From: DATBVX01 sp963724625
GTDB taxonomy: Bacteria; Pseudomonadota; Gammaproteobacteria; Steroidobacterales; Steroidobacteraceae
Direction: 5' to 3'
Length of the DNA stretch: 64,000 nucleotides
Assembly (NCBI GenBank): GCA_963724625.1
Contig: CAVRVO010000013.1
Span: forward strand, 598,899-662,898
Both the position numbers and the translations under genes were made by a program. Positions 51,418-60,118 of the stretch are shown in pieces (the first letter of the stretch is position 1; every line of letters starts with the position of its first letter). Below the pieces are notes generated by a model. It was not told the origin of the DNA. It saw only the letters and a program-made list of their open reading frames with translations, and did no database searches.

Positions 51418-54400
51418 CTATCTGAGAAACCGATCGGTATCGGATTCCACCTTGGCTGTCTGATCGTCGATGCCGCGCACGAAAGCGAGCAGGTCTGCAA
51501 GCTCTTGAGGCGAAACCGTCTGTTCGACCGTCTGGCCGTTAGCCAGCAGGTGACGCTTCATGACGTCATCGAGCGTCTGCGCAGAGCCGTCGTGGAAATA
51601 AGGTGCCGACAGACTCAGGCCGAGCAGCGACGGTGAATTGAAGCCAGCGCCGCCGAACGATGCAAAGCCTTGCGTGCTCTGGCCCGCCACCGCGGCCGCA
51701 CCGCGCAACTCCAGCGGATTTGCCGCGTTGAAGGTGCCGACCTTGTCGAGGAAAGTGAGCGTTCCCTTGCCGGCACGCGTCACCGACACGATCTGCGGGC
51801 CAGCCGCCGTCACGCCGGTGTCGATCGGTTTCACGCCGACAAAGAAGTTCGCGCCAATTGGGTCCTCGGCGAAGGTCGGATTGTTGGCGAACACCGGGCT
51901 CGTGCGGCTCTTGGTCCACTTCGCGCCACCGTGGCAACCGCCGCACTGCGCGACGAACACTGCACGACCAGCCTGCTCGGCCGCAGGCGCTGGTTCGGGA
52001 ACGATTGGGGCACGTACGCTCGTCACCCATTCCTGGATTGCGTCGAGCGAGTCACTGATACCCAGCACCGGCCCGTGGTTGAACACCTCAGCGGTGCGGT
52101 TCACGCCCCGTACTTCCGTGGCGAAACCCTTGCCGCCCTGAATCCCACGGGCGTTGTTGTTGAAGTCCGTGTTCGAGCCCCGCACCGCGCTCCAGTTCAA
52201 GAGGCGCTGGTCGTTGAGATCCAGGCGCGCGAAGGTGCCTTCGAGCGGGATCGTCTGTCGCGGCCCGGTCTCGAAGATCCAGGTCACCCCGTCCGAGTGT
52301 CCATCGTCGTGACACGAGGCACAGCTCGACCAGCCGTTGTCGGAAGCCTTGTTCCGGTGCAGCAGCGGATCGATGCTGCGCAACGGAACGTCGAACGTGC
52401 TGTCTCCATTGTCGTCGATCACATCGGGAACGCCGAGCGCGGTGAAGAACGCCAGCTTGCCGAACAGGCGTCGATGTTCGACTGTGCCTGGCGCCGGTGG
52501 CGTGCTCGATTCGATGTCGCGGGCAAGAACCTCAGCACTATCCAGGGCGATCGCTGTGATCGAGGTGTTCAACTCATTGTTGGTGTAGGCGCGCTTGCCG
52601 TCACGGCTCATCACAACGCCGCTCGGCAGGTTGCCCGTCTGGAAGCGCGTGGCCTTGTTCGCAGCGTCCAGGATGTTGAGCTTGCCGTCCTGGCCAACCG
52701 CGGCACGCAGCACGTAGTTGGCGCCGCGACTCACGAACAGGAATTCCCTGCCGCGTCGGTCGGCATCGAGAGCGATGAGATCGTTGAGGAACAGCCGGTC
52801 CATGCTCTTGGTCTCCTCTCCCGCGGGTGGCTGCGTCTCCTTGAAGACCTGTGCGTTGAGATTGAGCGATCGATCGGTCTCGACGCCTTTAACGCGATTC
52901 AGCACGCCCACCAGCCCTTGCACATTGACATTGAAGCGCACGGGCGGCTCCGGTTGCGCACCGACATTTGGAACGTAGAGCAGCGAACCGCGCAGCAACG
53001 TGCTGAACAGCATGTTGGGGTACACCTTCTGCGGGCTTTTCGCGATCGGACCAGCGTCCGAAGCGTCGGTCGAGCTCGTGTCAGGGCAGAATGTGGGCTG
53101 CGCAAGCTGTGAGGCACCGTCAAGAGTTGCAGCTGCGCCGCTGTTGAAGAATACGGCCTTGCCGGCATCCTGCAATGCCTTGCGCGTGTTGAGGCAGAAG
53201 GGGCGCCGGTCCGCGGCGAAGCCTGAGGCAAGCGGCTTCAACAGGAGCTGTGAAACCTGGGGATTGCCGTCCACCGCGGGCCCGACCTGGAACGAGTCAA
53301 CCACGCCCTGCTTCGCGTCATCGAAGCCGTCGGGCCGCGCCGGATCGATGAGCTCGCTGAACAGCCGCGTCACGAACACACGCTCGTCGCGATCGTTGCG
53401 ATCGCCGTCATTAGTGATGGCAATTGAATAGGGGTTGCCACCTGTCTTGATCGAGCGCACGACGGCGAGTGTCGACAGCTGTACGACCGTGACTTCGCCC
53501 ACGGTGTGGTTCGCAATGAAGGCAAAAGTGCCGTTCGGAGTGATCGCAATGCCGCGCGGCTCCAGCCCCACCGGCACCGGCGCACCGACGATCTGCGGCG
53601 TTGCGCTCGTGAGATCGATGACGCTCATCGTGCCGTCGGCAGCATTGGTGACGTAGGCGCGCTTGTCGTCGGGACTGAGCGCCACGAAGCGCGGCTCTTT
53701 GCCTACGGGCACTTCGGCGAGCAGCTGGCTCGCGTCATTACCATTGTCATCACGCACGCGAATCACGGATACAGTGCTCTTCTGCCGATTGACGACTACG
53801 GCGCGCGTGTCGTCACGGGTCAGCGCGATAGTGCTCGAGCGTCCCTGGCGAAACAGCGTCGTAAACTGCGCAAGAGCTTCCTCGACATCGATGAGCGTGC
53901 GTCCAAGAGGAGCGAGTGCCGCAGTCACGACAGGGTCCTGCGCGAAGGCACCGGCCGCTTGCCCGAAGTTGACGGACTTCCCGCCCGCTACGGCCGCTGC
54001 AACTGCGCTTTGCGCCGCTGCATCGATGGTGATGCCGTCACTCAGGTCGGAATCTGCATCCAGGGCGGCGAGCAGGTTGACCAGATTGCCCAGATATTGG
54101 TCGCCATCGTTCTGAACCTCTGCCAGATCTTGCAGACTGAAGGGCACAGCGCCGGCTGAAGTAGCCGCCAGCGTCGCGGAGCCGATGACCAGGCGATTGG
54201 GAGTGCTGCCGATAAAGAACTCCACCGGGCGACCGACCGCGAAGCGAAACTTGCCGGCGGCGTCGGTCTGGCCTTCGACGACATCAGCGACACGAAAGCC
54301 GAGGCCCTCGACCGTGTCGTCCGTGAACTGTGCTTCGGCGATCTGCGGCGGTGCCATGTACTGGGCGTTGTTGCCTCCATAGCCGCCGCAGGCAGTGATG

Positions 54401-54480
54401 GAGAGAATTGCGATCTGCAAGAGCAGCAGTTTCAGCATTCGCAGCTTGCGCGCCCGTTGCGCACTCACAGTTTTACTCAC
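51418..54480 (-). CDS. Beta-propeller (YVTN) di-haem cytochrome c peroxidase-like lipoprotein
   Basis: A GTG at 54480, with GGGAGA seven bases upstream, gives about 1020 residues. A lipobox LSITACGG follows the signal. The N-terminal half has YVTN-type propeller repeats (KRAYVTNAADGTMSVIDLTS, GTFAFIANHTVGEVTVVQLS); the C-terminal part has two haem motifs, CASCH (Cys720) and CGGCH (Cys846), and a MauG/cytochrome c peroxidase-like ending FNSPSLLGLSLSAPYFHDGS. It is probably an outer-membrane-anchored electron-transfer or oxidase protein. An upstream ATG (54501) lacks a ribosome site. Confidence 0.84.
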   Translation of the reverse strand: MSKTVSAQRARKLRMLKLLLLQIAILSITACGGYGGNNAQYMAPPQIAEAQFTDDTVEGLGFRVADVVEGQTDAAGKFRFAVGRPVEFFIGSTPNRLVIGSATLAATSAGAVPFSLQDLAEVQNDGDQYLGNLVNLLAALDADSDLSDGITIDAAAQSAVAAAVAGGKSVNFGQAAGAFAQDPVVTAALAPLGRTLIDVEEALAQFTTLFRQGRSSTIALTRDDTRAVVVNRQKSTVSVIRVRDDNGNDASQLLAEVPVGKEPRFVALSPDDKRAYVTNAADGTMSVIDLTSATPQIVGAPVPVGLEPRGIAITPNGTFAFIANHTVGEVTVVQLSTLAVVRSIKTGGNPYSIAITNDGDRNDRDERVFVTRLFSELIDPARPDGFDDAKQGVVDSFQVGPAVDGNPQVSQLLLKPLASGFAADRRPFCLNTRKALQDAGKAVFFNSGAAATLDGASQLAQPTFCPDTSSTDASDAGPIAKSPQKVYPNMLFSTLLRGSLLYVPNVGAQPEPPVRFNVNVQGLVGVLNRVKGVETDRSLNLNAQVFKETQPPAGEETKSMDRLFLNDLIALDADRRGREFLFVSRGANYVLRAAVGQDGKLNILDAANKATRFQTGNLPSGVVMSRDGKRAYTNNELNTSITAIALDSAEVLARDIESSTPPAPGTVEHRRLFGKLAFFTALGVPDVIDDNGDSTFDVPLRSIDPLLHRNKASDNGWSSCASCHDDGHSDGVTWIFETGPRQTIPLEGTFARLDLNDQRLLNWSAVRGSNTDFNNNARGIQGGKGFATEVRGVNRTAEVFNHGPVLGISDSLDAIQEWVTSVRAPIVPEPAPAAEQAGRAVFVAQCGGCHGGAKWTKSRTSPVFANNPTFAEDPIGANFFVGVKPIDTGVTAAGPQIVSVTRAGKGTLTFLDKVGTFNAANPLELRGAAAVAGQSTQGFASFGGAGFNSPSLLGLSLSAPYFHDGSAQTLDDVMKRHLLANGQTVEQTVSPQELADLLAFVRGIDDQTAKVESDTDRFLR

Positions 54481-54558
54481 AGTTGTGTCTCCCGATTCCA
54501 TGGTGAGAAGGCGTGGTGACTGGACGGCTGCACAATGCCCGGCCGTTGTCTTGGGCTC

Positions 54559-54574
54559 TGTCAACGAGTTGACA
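54559..54574. promoter_or_regulatory. Palindromic site TGTCAAC-N2-GTTGACA (copy 1)
   Basis: A perfect 7+7 inverted repeat with GA spacer, about 80 bases before the start of the propeller/haem protein gene. The same palindrome recurs at 56767. It looks like a TetR/LysR-type operator; the regulator is not identified. Confidence 0.5.
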
Positions 54575-54666
54575 CAAGCGCTCCACTCCTCCACTGGGAG
54601 TTGGCGGGGGAGATTCAGTCAGCGGGGAATTCGAAGCTACGCGTTGAGGCCGCGCGACGACGACCT

Positions 54667-55785
54667 CTAGTCGATCGGCCAGGACATCGCTTGCGGCAGA
54701 GTTGCGATCGGTGGTGTCTCGGGCTGCGGTCCTCGTGCGAGCGCGTCGACAGCGCGCCACCACGGCTCGACATCTTCAGTATGTGCTGGCTCGATCGGCT
54801 CACCGAGGCGAGGCATCAGGAGTCGGGCACCTGTCTTGGGCGCCCATTCGAGCAAGGCCTCTGCGGGCTGGTCCCAGGCGTGCATCGCAAGGCTGAACGT
54901 GCCCCAGTGCACGGGCAGGAAGCTGCCGCCACCGAGCAACGCCAGCGCCTTGAGTGCGTTCTGCGGCCCGAGGTGAATGTCGCCCCATGCAGGATGGAAC
55001 GCGCCCACTTCCAGCATCACCAGGTCGAACGGACCCAGTCGGTCGCGGATCGTCTGATACTCAGTCGTGAGCCCGGTATCGCCGCTGAAAAACACTGCAT
55101 GTGATGAGCGGATCACAAATGAGGACCACAGCGTCGAGTTGCGATCCTTGAGTCCACGTCCGGAAAAGTGTTGGGAAGGCGCGGCGGTCAGCGTGAGTCC
55201 GGAGTTCGGCAGCGTGTGCGACTCCCACCAATCGAGCTCAACGATGCGCTCGCGCTGGATGCCCCAGGCCTCGAGGTGCGCACCGACCCCGAGCGAGGTG
55301 ACGAATGGCACCGTGCTTTTTGCCAGGGCGCGGATCGTCGGGTAGTCAAGATGGTCGTAGTGATCGTGCGACACGAGGACGAGATCGACAGGCGGCATCT
55401 GGCGAAGCGAAACGGGCACGGGCTGGAAGCGTTTCGGCCCAGCCAGCTGCGACGGTGACGCGCGCGGCCCCCAGACTGGATCGGTGAGCACTCGAAGGCC
55501 ATCGATTTCGATCAGCACCGTGGAATGACCGAGCCACGTCGCCCGCAGTCCGCTGGCAGGCGGCGTGACCCACGTTTCAAGCGGGCTCATCGACGGGAGC
55601 GGCCCGCGCGGCACCCGTCGCTCGCCCCCGCAGAGGAAATCGCTGAGCGATGGCATGGTTGCGTTGGGGTCCCGCAAGCCAGGCATGATTGGGTGAACAT
55701 TGCGGAACCGCTCACCATCCCAGCGCGACGAGGCTTTGATGCGCTCGAGGCGCGCACCTTCAGGCCTTCTACCAAGTGACTTCAT
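54667..55785 (-). CDS. Metallo-beta-lactamase-fold hydrolase (NAPE-PLD/UlaG-like)
   Basis: From ATG 55785 a 372-residue protein: LRATWLGHSTVLIEIDGLRV, DLVLVSHDHYDHLDYPTI (HxHxDH zinc motif), VFFSGDTGLTTEY (Asp) and LPVHWGTFSLAMHAWDQP (His). This is the NAPE-phospholipase D-like subgroup of MBL proteins, possibly a membrane lipid phosphodiesterase. It is 119 bases beyond the acyl-CoA synthetase fragment on the same strand. Confidence 0.87.
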   Translation of the reverse strand: MKSLGRRPEGARLERIKASSRWDGERFRNVHPIMPGLRDPNATMPSLSDFLCGGERRVPRGPLPSMSPLETWVTPPASGLRATWLGHSTVLIEIDGLRVLTDPVWGPRASPSQLAGPKRFQPVPVSLRQMPPVDLVLVSHDHYDHLDYPTIRALAKSTVPFVTSLGVGAHLEAWGIQRERIVELDWWESHTLPNSGLTLTAAPSQHFSGRGLKDRNSTLWSSFVIRSSHAVFFSGDTGLTTEYQTIRDRLGPFDLVMLEVGAFHPAWGDIHLGPQNALKALALLGGGSFLPVHWGTFSLAMHAWDQPAEALLEWAPKTGARLLMPRLGEPIEPAHTEDVEPWWRAVDALARGPQPETPPIATLPQAMSWPID

Positions 55786-55904
55786 GCACGTTTGCCCATA
55801 CCGGCGGCGCCGTGATGCCAAAGATAGCAGTACTGTTGGCAACGACCCACGCAATGGGTTCCCGCGTGCAGCCCTCCGCCTTGCGGGGCGGTCGTGAAGG
55901 CCCT

Positions 55905-56669
55905 TCAGGACTCCGCGTTCCACCAACTCCCAGTGGACTCGCTGAGCTTGATCGCCTCACCGGCGAAGAAGGCGTTCTTCAGAATGTCTCGATGAGTCAG
56001 TGTTACTGCCCTCGGTGCGCCGACGGGTTCAGACGTGAACCGAATGGCTATGGGATCAGTCGGGCGCACGACCGCGCCCAGTGCGAACAGCGCCTGTTTT
56101 TCCATCGGGGTCCGCAGCGCAACCAGGTCGTCGAACCTGATCATGCCTCGCGATGATCCGATCCCGAGCCGGATGACGACTTTGAGTTGGGGCACGCGCG
56201 CGGCTTCAAGTTTCCCAGGGGCACAATGATCGATCTCGGGAGCCACCGCGCGCAGGATGTCGATGTGGTTGGCGGATTCGGAGTTCGGCGCCAGGATCAG
56301 TGCTCTGCAGCCGACCTTCTTCAGTACGTATTCGAGTTCTGCGCTGCCGTACGCAGGATCAATGTTGACCAGGACCAGTCCCGCCTTTGCCGCGGCAAAT
56401 TGAGCCAGGACCGATTCCGCGCAGTTTGCAGACCAGATCCCAATCCGATCTCTTGGGGCGAGCCCGAGTCCCAGCAGACCGATCGCCAGGCTTTCAACGC
56501 GGACCCGTAATTGCCGATACGTCCACCAAAGACGCTGGTGTGAGACAACCAGCGCCTCCTGGTCGGCGTATTGCCGGGCGGCACGGTCAAGACAGGCACC
56601 GATGGTGTCCTCGACGACGGGACCAGCCACCGCACGGCGCAGGTAAGTCACATTGTTTCGCATCATCAT
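55905..56669 (-). pseudogene. Truncated acyl-CoA synthetase (AMP-binding) fragment
   Basis: Only the N-terminal 254 residues of an acyl-CoA synthetase (normally about 550) are present: TIGACLDRAARQYADQEALV, RIGIWSANCAESVLAQFAAA, VNIDPAYGSAELEYVLKKV. The ATP-binding loop, normally TSGTTGxPKG, reads TSEPVGAPRAVTLTHRDIL and the frame stops soon after. The C-terminal adenylation parts are not in the 120 bases before the next gene. This is a decayed or cut-off gene. A TGTCAAC palindrome lies 98 bases upstream. Confidence 0.78.
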
Positions 56670-57140
56670 CTCCCGAGTGGTCGCTCAAGAGGCATCTGCG
56701 CCAGATACCTCTCCGGGCGCCGCCATGAGCATGTCGGGATTTATGACCTAGCGAGGTCGAGAGAACTGTCAACCAGTTGACACAGTGAGGCGTGGTCTTC
56801 AATCGCCGTGAGCGGTTGGCTCGACCTCACGGTTTCCTTTCAGCGTGAGATCGTTCGCAGATCCCTGGCGCGCCTGCGGCTTAATCCCATTGGCCAATGA
56901 TCGCCCTCATCGAAGCATCCCGCGCGGGTCAACAGACACAAAGGGCAAGTCGCAGGCTCACTGCGCAGAGATTCTCGCTACGTCAAGGTGGCAAGCGGGC
57001 CGGTTCCCGACCAGTCGAGCCCGTTCTCGCCAAGATTGCTCAGGCTGTTTCCCGAGCGCCAGCCGAGGTATCGTCCGAGTGGCGGTAGCTCATTGGCACG
57101 AGATGCGACATGCTCCAGATCTTCCAATCGATTTTCGGTC
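56670..57140. other. Intergenic region; one palindrome, no supported gene
   Basis: Between the synthetase fragment and the next plus-strand gene there is one clear element, the palindrome at 56767-56782. The plus-strand frame that enters the next gene is open back to 56988 but has no ribosome site or recognisable product there. Other short frames have no support. Confidence 0.5.
56767..56782. promoter_or_regulatory. Palindromic site TGTCAAC-N2-GTTGACA (copy 2)
   Basis: A perfect 7+7 inverted repeat with CA spacer, 98 bases before the acyl-CoA synthetase fragment. It is identical in both half sites to the copy at 54559, so both minus-strand units probably answer, or once answered, to one regulator. 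Confidence 0.5.
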
Positions 57141-58127
57141 GTGAACGCGGCGATAGCTCGTCTCATCCGGCCGAGCTTGATCGCGCGCGCCACCGAACGC
57201 GCGATCGATGCAACTGACCCGCGCTTGCGAGCGCAATCCGGTTATAAGAAGAAGCTGCGAGGCGCCATCGTCCATGCGATCGATCACGTGGTGGCGCTTG
57301 TAGATGGCCTGCCGGCGGCACTCGAACTGACCCCGCGGTCTTACGGAACCGAAGGCGAAATCACGGCGTACTTCGCTTCCGTGGAGCATCTGCGGGAAGT
57401 GCTGGAGCGTGATCCGATCTTGAACCAATGGCGCGGATCTGCGCAGGGCGACATCGCCGGCCAGGTCATCATGCTGCTACTCATGACACTTGAGGAGCGG
57501 AAGGTCCTCGGCATCGCGCTCGAAGGCGATGCCCTGCGTCATGACGTTGCGCAGACGACTGTCAGTCTCTCCAAGCATCAACTACTCGATCCGACCGGTG
57601 CAGAGGACGAAACACGCCAGCTGCTTAAGCGACGCGCCTTCGATCACCTGCTCGCGCTGGCATTGCGGCGCATGGCTACCGCCGGCACCGAGCGCGGGGA
57701 ACTCGAGCGCGAGCGCGCTCTATTGCGCCGTAAGCAGGCGGCGTTGACGGCGGGACATTGGAGCTTCGATGCGGCGGGCGATCAGGGGCACAGCGATCCA
57801 CAGACACTCGAGCAGCAGCTCGAAAACATCGAATCGCAGCTGGGCGCGCTCGGTTCGGGCCCCGGGCTCCTGGGAGCGCATCTCGATATTCTTGTGGATG
57901 TCCTCCAGCAGGCGGAGCAAAACTTCTGGAGCGCGCGCCATTCTCTGATCGTCGATCGCATGGCCGTGAAGCAGGCGCAGGCGAGTGCGCTCGCAGCGCA
58001 GATCGACCTCACGATGCTCCACAATGTAGCCGGCTCGCGCCTTATCGCCCGGCTGGTACGAGTCGATCGCGAGTCGCTGCCCGCTCAGCGCGACTTGCTG
58101 CGTGAGGCGGAGCGCTATCTCGGCTGA
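57141..58127 (+). CDS. Helical hypothetical protein upstream of SulP transporter
   Basis: About 328 residues from a tentative GTG at 57141 (NAAIARLIRPSLIARATERA); the frame is open further upstream but without support. The protein is highly helical and charged, with long coiled-coil-like stretches (RGELERERALLRRKQAALTA, TLEQQLENIESQLGALG) and no signal or membrane helix. No family recognised. It ends 11 bases before the SulP gene, and the two are probably cotranscribed. Confidence 0.62.
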   Translation: MNAAIARLIRPSLIARATERAIDATDPRLRAQSGYKKKLRGAIVHAIDHVVALVDGLPAALELTPRSYGTEGEITAYFASVEHLREVLERDPILNQWRGSAQGDIAGQVIMLLLMTLEERKVLGIALEGDALRHDVAQTTVSLSKHQLLDPTGAEDETRQLLKRRAFDHLLALALRRMATAGTERGELERERALLRRKQAALTAGHWSFDAAGDQGHSDPQTLEQQLENIESQLGALGSGPGLLGAHLDILVDVLQQAEQNFWSARHSLIVDRMAVKQAQASALAAQIDLTMLHNVAGSRLIARLVRVDRESLPAQRDLLREAERYLG

Positions 58128-58138
58128 GGAGACGTGGA

Positions 58139-59818
58139 ATGACCAGCACAGGTTCGCCAATACCCATGCTCGACTGGTTGCGCCATTACCGCAAGGAGTG
58201 GGTGCGTCACGACATCACGGCCGGTCTTACCACGGCCGCAGTGGTCATTCCGAAGTCCATGGCGTACGCGACTATTGCAGGTCTACCCGTCCAGGTGGGT
58301 CTCTACACGGCGTTTGTGCCTCTCATCATCTACGCGGTGCTCGGCACGTCGCGCCCGATGAGCACGACGACGACCACGACACTGGCGATCCTGACGGGCG
58401 CCACACTGGGCCAGGCAGTGCCCAACGGCGATACTGCGACGCTGTTGCAAGTCACCGCGCTCCTCACGCTGATGGTGGGCGCGATCCTGATCCTGGCGTC
58501 CGTTCTGCGTCTCGGATTCGTGGCCAACTTCATCTCGGAGCCGGTGTTGGTCGGGTTCAAGGCTGGCATCGCTGTAGTGATCATCGTCGATCAGGTGCCC
58601 AAGATTCTGGGCATCCATTTCACCAAGGGCTCCTTCCTGGAGAACGTGCACTCCATCGGTCTGGGGCTCTCCCACACCTCGATTACAACGCTGGCGGTGG
58701 GTGTCTTGACGATCGTCGGCCTCGCCGTCATCGAAAGGTTCAGGCCCAACTGGCCCGCACCGCTGATCGTGGTCGCAGCCGCCATCGCCGCTGTTGTTTT
58801 GTTCCAGCTGCAGAGCCGCGGCATCGAGGTGGTCGGCGCGATCCCTGCGGGATTGCCCGCGTTCACCGTCCCCCAACTGGCGCTCGCGAATCAGCTCTGG
58901 CCAGCTGCGCTCGGTATTGCCCTCATGAGTTTCACGGAGACAGCTGCCGTCGGGCGTGCGTTCGTGAACAATGACGAACCGCCGCCACGACCCAATGCAG
59001 AACTATTCGCCACGGGGATGGCGAACGTGGTCGGCTCCTTGCTGGGTTCGATGCCGGGTGGCGGCGGCATGAGTCAGACGGCGGTCAATCGCATGACGGG
59101 CGCGCGTACGCAGATTGCGGGCCTGGTCACGGCCTCGATGACGCTGCTGACGATGCTCTTCCTGTCGCCGCTCCTCGGCCTGATGCCGCACGCGGTCCTC
59201 GCGGGCCTCGTCATTGTCTATTCCATCGGGCTCATCAAGCCCGCAGATTTCCGCAACATCCTGCAGATTCGGCGCACGGAATTCATCTGGGCGGCCGTTG
59301 CATTCTTCGGTGTCATGCTGATCGGCACCTTGAAGGGTATCCTCGTGGCGATCATCGTCTCGGTGGTCGCCCTTGCTCAGCAGACGGCAAATCCGCCCGT
59401 CTACGTCCTCGGTCGCAAGCGTGGAACCAGTGTCTTCCGGCCGCGCTCGTCTGAACATCCCGAAGACGAGACGTTTCCAGGATTGCTGCTCCTGCGGCTC
59501 GAGGGTCGCGTGTTCTTCCTCAATGCCGGCCGGATCGCGGAGCGCATCGGCCCGCTGATCGCCGAGGCGGGAGCGAAGGTCGTCGTGCTCGATCTCAGCG
59601 CGGTCTTTGATCTGGAATACTCGGCGCTCAAGATGCTCACCGAAGCTGAAGCTCGCCAACGGGCGGCGGGCGTAATGGTATGGCTTTCCGGGCCCACTCC
59701 GGACGTCTATGCGTCGATTCAGCGCTCAGCCCTGGGCAAGACCCTGGGCCGCGAGCGCCTGGTTTATAACCTGGAGATTGCAGTCGACAGGTATCGAACA
59801 GGAGCATCTCATGAGTGA
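58139..59818 (+). CDS. SulP-family anion transporter with STAS domain
   Basis: A 559-residue SLC26/SulP protein: ITAGLTTAAVVIPKSMAYA (first membrane region), ATIAGLPVQVGLYTAFVPLI, NVVGSLLGSMPGGGGMSQTA and about 11-12 hydrophobic segments to residue 425, then a cytoplasmic STAS domain (LRLEGRVFFLNAGRIAERIG, VVLDLSAVFDLEYSALKML). SulP proteins move sulfate, bicarbonate or dicarboxylates. ATG 58139 follows GAGGAGACG. Its stop overlaps the start of the next small gene by eight bases. Confidence 0.92.
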   Translation: MTSTGSPIPMLDWLRHYRKEWVRHDITAGLTTAAVVIPKSMAYATIAGLPVQVGLYTAFVPLIIYAVLGTSRPMSTTTTTTLAILTGATLGQAVPNGDTATLLQVTALLTLMVGAILILASVLRLGFVANFISEPVLVGFKAGIAVVIIVDQVPKILGIHFTKGSFLENVHSIGLGLSHTSITTLAVGVLTIVGLAVIERFRPNWPAPLIVVAAAIAAVVLFQLQSRGIEVVGAIPAGLPAFTVPQLALANQLWPAALGIALMSFTETAAVGRAFVNNDEPPPRPNAELFATGMANVVGSLLGSMPGGGGMSQTAVNRMTGARTQIAGLVTASMTLLTMLFLSPLLGLMPHAVLAGLVIVYSIGLIKPADFRNILQIRRTEFIWAAVAFFGVMLIGTLKGILVAIIVSVVALAQQTANPPVYVLGRKRGTSVFRPRSSEHPEDETFPGLLLLRLEGRVFFLNAGRIAERIGPLIAEAGAKVVVLDLSAVFDLEYSALKMLTEAEARQRAAGVMVWLSGPTPDVYASIQRSALGKTLGRERLVYNLEIAVDRYRTGASHE

Positions 59819-60089
59819 TTCGTCGAAGGATGCCGGTATGATCCAGACTCTCCTGGAGCGTCTCAACACGCACCGCCTGCCGCGCGCGCTGGATCTCAAG
59901 AGCAAAGTCGATCGCGGCGAGCAACTGGATGAGTACGACATAGAATTCCTGAAAAGAGTGTTGGAGGACGCCGGCAGCGCCAGGACGCTGGCGAGCAGGC
60001 ATCCCGAATTCGAGCCCCTCGTCGCCCAGCTCATCAGCCTCTATGGCGAGATCACGCGTAAAGGGCTCGAGAACGAACAAAAGACCTGA
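59811..60089 (+). CDS. Small helical hypothetical protein
   Basis: AGGAGC seven bases before ATG 59811 gives a 92-residue protein overlapping the SulP stop by eight bases. It is all-helical and polar (IQTLLERLNTHRLPRALDLK, DEYDIEFLKRVLEDAG), without signal or membrane parts. No family recognised; position between SulP and ppk2 suggests a common transcript. Confidence 0.7.
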   Translation: MSDSSKDAGMIQTLLERLNTHRLPRALDLKSKVDRGEQLDEYDIEFLKRVLEDAGSARTLASRHPEFEPLVAQLISLYGEITRKGLENEQKT

Positions 60090-60118
60090 GGTCACAGCTA
60101 TGACAGCGCAAGAAGCCA

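Noticed and set aside
51670..53112. 480-codon plus-strand open frame opposite the propeller/haem gene
   Set aside because: High-GC shadow frame: no ribosome site, no recognisable domain, and the minus-strand gene has clear haem and propeller motifs throughout.
54667..55785. MBL gene as the missing C-terminus of the acyl-CoA synthetase
   Set aside because: It is a complete metallo-beta-lactamase-fold protein with its own start; no adenylation motifs are present.
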